From Lucifuga dentata (Eukaryota > Chordata > Actinopteri > Ophidiiformes > Bythitidae): 64,000 nt of DNA. Under the pieces are notes generated by a model. The model saw nothing but the letters and a program-made list of their open reading frames with translations. It made no database searches and had not been told where the DNA came from. The stretch spans positions 62,001-126,000 of the forward strand of contig VXCM01000755.1 of assembly GCA_014773175.1 (NCBI GenBank). Reading direction: 5' to 3'. Made by a program: the position numbers and the translations under genes. Position 1 is the stretch's first letter, and each line of letters begins with the position of its first letter. Below are positions 61,872 through 64,000 of this stretch, piece by piece.

Positions 61872-62432
61872 AGGACCACATTGGTGATTTTGCAGGTTTG
61901 CGCCCAATACATACAACCTGCATACATGTTACATTACTTCCAACCATTTTATCCAAAACATGTTACTGGAACAGTAAATATTGAAATTGTTTTTCCTACC
62001 TTCTAGATGGCCATTGGTTTAAGCTCATTCCAGTACCTATAAAGATCAACTTGTAGAAACTTGAAACATGCTTGAGATACATAATCCAACACAGTGAAAA
62101 AATGCTTAATCTAAAAGTTTAACAGTTCTAACATGGAGCTTCAAGGAAGAAAATATATTCTTCACCAGGGAATACAGTCGCAGGAGAAGACTGCTTTTGT
62201 CGAGAAATTAAAACAACTGTGCCTTCTACAATTGTGTAAGCATTAGCAGGCAAAACAATGAATTTTAAGATGTGTGTATCTGCAACATTTGATTCTGAAA
62301 ATATAGAGGATGGCAAAATAACATAAAAACTAAAGTAGTGTTTTATGTTTTTGAAAATGGTTTGGCGGTAACGTAACGTACGTGCGAGTAGTATTTATTG
62401 GGCTCAAACATGCAAAATCCCCGGTATCGTCT
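61872..62432 (+). mobile_element. Family A TTAA-flanked TIR element, copy 4
   Basis: Starts after TTAA (61868-61871) with AGGACCACATTGGTGATTTT and ends GGTATCGTCT before TTAG (62433-62436, a decayed TTAA). Comparing its two ends shows inverted similarity over about 90 bp, longer than the ~40 bp obvious in copy 2. Interior landmarks are 'atggccattggtttaagctc' at about 62006, CACCAGGGAATACAGTCGC at about 62163 and 'caacatttgattctgaaaa' at about 62282. Confidence 0.88.
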
Positions 62433-63157
62433 TTAGAAGTTTCCAACTGGAAGTCTCTCATTTTTTTTTTTTTTTTTTTTTTTTTCATTAGAGGTTGGCT
62501 GAGCATTACTTCACTGAGAATCTCCTGTATTCATTGTATCACTACTTTCATGTTGAAAGCAATCTGCAACAAAATGTATTCCCAAGATGCTAGTTGTAAT
62601 GATTTGGTTTAAAGCCATTAAACACAATGAAGTCAGTTCCAGCTTTATGGATTGGTCTCTATTTTTCAAAGATGCTATATGCTATGGAAAAATCAGCCAA
62701 TGAGGCTTATTTGTAGGCTCAGAAAACTTAATTCCCTGATGTAATAGGCCCATTTGACAGCTCAGGTGCTATATCTCTGATGCTGTGATGAGATCCTGAG
62801 TAGACTTGAGTGGCTGTTGGATATACTCCATTTTTAAAAGTGGCCTAATTTACATAACCAATGGTTTTAAATGATGTGACTCTTGAGGCGGCCCTTGGGT
62901 CTATCCAGCCTTTACCAGATACTTCACTGATTGTTTACAGCAGTGTTATGGGTCTTTCAGTAGATCTATCGCAGGTTCATTGTAATTGTTAGTGCATTGA
63001 ATCCTTTAAGTCCTGCTATACTGCCAGATCAGTAGTCTTAGGGGAAATGTCAATATTAGATGATTAAGGTTGTGATTTATAACTGACATCACCTTGCAGT
63101 GCCAAAGCAGAAAATGGCATGTATGGTGTGATGATTTTGCAGCACAGCTTAAAGATA

Positions 63158-63174
63158 GGAGGAGGAGGAGGAGG
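63158..63174. repeat. (AGG)n trinucleotide repeat
   Basis: About five AGG units. Confidence 0.85.
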
Positions 63175-63702
63175 CTGGCATGTTTGCTTGGGTCTATGAA
63201 GCATTTTGCTTCTTTAACACCAGAAACCATGATTCACAGCCCATTTTCTAACAACTAACAACAGTCCTTATTATTTTTTAATCATGACAATGAATAACTT
63301 AACTGAATGTTTTGGTTGCCAAACCTTAACTCTTCTGTAGTTGTGTGGATATGGAATGATCAGTAGAAAAACACTGGCTTTGCATACTGAGCATACAAGA
63401 CAGAAATCTGAGCTAATTATTTTTGGATGTTACACATCTCTTTATAAGACAAGATTAAAGGATTTACCAGTGACCTGTGTGGGGTCAGTCACATGAAAAA
63501 TATCAAGTGAAGGTATTTTTTACAAACAGGATGATGCAAATCTTGTAATCTTAGTCATTTGTAGATAACTATTTCCTGAATTTTTGAATCATGTAGTTGC
63601 AAAAAATATCACAGTTAATTTAGGTATGGTAAACATAAGGAAAACATGTCTTTGTTAATGAATAAATATTTAACATCATGTGTTTACCCAGTCAATAAAC
63701 AT

Positions 63703-63734
63703 GATAGATAGATGGATAGATAGATAGATAGATA
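63703..63734. repeat. (GATA)n microsatellite
   Basis: GATA units with one GATG interruption, about eight in total. Confidence 0.92.
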
Positions 63735-63832
63735 TGGAAATTTGAATTGAAACTTTCTGTGAAACTTGACACTCTAGCTTGTGAAGTATGACACTACTGG
63801 GCGTTTGCTGTTGATTTCAACAGGCATGGTGG

Positions 63833-63870
63833 GAAACGCATCACCTCCAGTGTGCTAGAGGTGATGTTTC
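63833..63870. other. Short hairpin
   Basis: GAAACGCATCACCTC pairs with GAGGTGATGTTTC (9-bp core plus 4-5 bp past a one-base bulge) around a 10-nt loop CAGTGTGCTA. Confidence 0.65.
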
Positions 63871-64000
63871 ATTAAACACTGTACAGATGAGTATTTTTAT
63901 ATTAATAAAATATTTTATGCACATCAGTTTTAAAAATAAAACTTGAGAAAGCATGTGGTTGCTTCTGTACAAGCAACATATTATACCTACATAAAAACAG

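Larger units (their letters stand above)
62440..64000. other. Non-coding stretch to window end
   Basis: Poly-T at 62461-62485, (AGG)n and (GATA)n repeats; no gene. Confidence 0.6.

Overview
This window looks like gene-free teleost-fish chromosomal DNA: intergenic sequence or the interior of a very large intron. The reasons are eukaryotic composition (AT-rich, CpG-poor), many (CA)n/(GT)n/(CT)n microsatellites, long poly-A/poly-T tracts, and fish-type interspersed repeats (solo LTR, hAT-like and Tc1-like foldback elements, TTAA-flanked MITEs). The longest open frame is 210 codons and lies over a solo LTR. The other frames are short, often low-complexity, and show no protein domain I recognise, so I annotate no coding sequence. 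I found no tRNA, rRNA or known snRNA, no CRISPR array and no bacterial feature. The species cannot be fixed from the sequence alone.

Layout. 1-6.2 kb is plain non-coding DNA with one hAT-like end. 6.3-7.2 kb holds a 514-bp solo LTR with a perfect 5-bp target duplication, next to a copy of a repeat I call family B. 7.2-13 kb is microsatellite-rich and includes a pyrimidine-rich stretch. 13-21.7 kb holds three copies of a roughly 580-bp TTAA-flanked inverted-repeat element (family A) and two family B copies or fragments. 21.7-37.9 kb is mostly unique non-coding DNA with one more family B copy and several islands that look like candidate conserved regulatory DNA. 37.9-42.2 kb holds foldback elements and a CpG-richer 1.8-kb block bounded by inverted GGGTGGGCA/TGCCCACCC motifs. 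42.2-54.3 kb is largely unique, with two copies of another dispersed repeat (family C) and a strong 80-nt hairpin. 54.4-62.4 kb is a dense nest of foldback and TIR elements, including a family A copy split by another element and a Tc1-like palindrome sitting inside an older hAT-like element. The last 1.6 kb is plain.

Assembly quality matters for reading this window. There are 20 single-N gaps. Six lie between exact direct duplicates (four of 66 or 67 bp pairs plus one more 66-bp pair and one of 32 bp), which marks unmerged contig overlaps rather than real duplications. Most of the others sit inside homopolymer or dinucleotide runs.

The most interesting items are the multicopy TTAA-flanked family A, the 35-bp-stem hairpin at 50224-50303, the CpG-richer block with two near-perfect hairpins at 41.4-41.6 kb, and the nested transposons at 56-57 kb and 60 kb. 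Family names A, B and C are my own labels and come from comparing copies within this window only; nothing was searched against a database.
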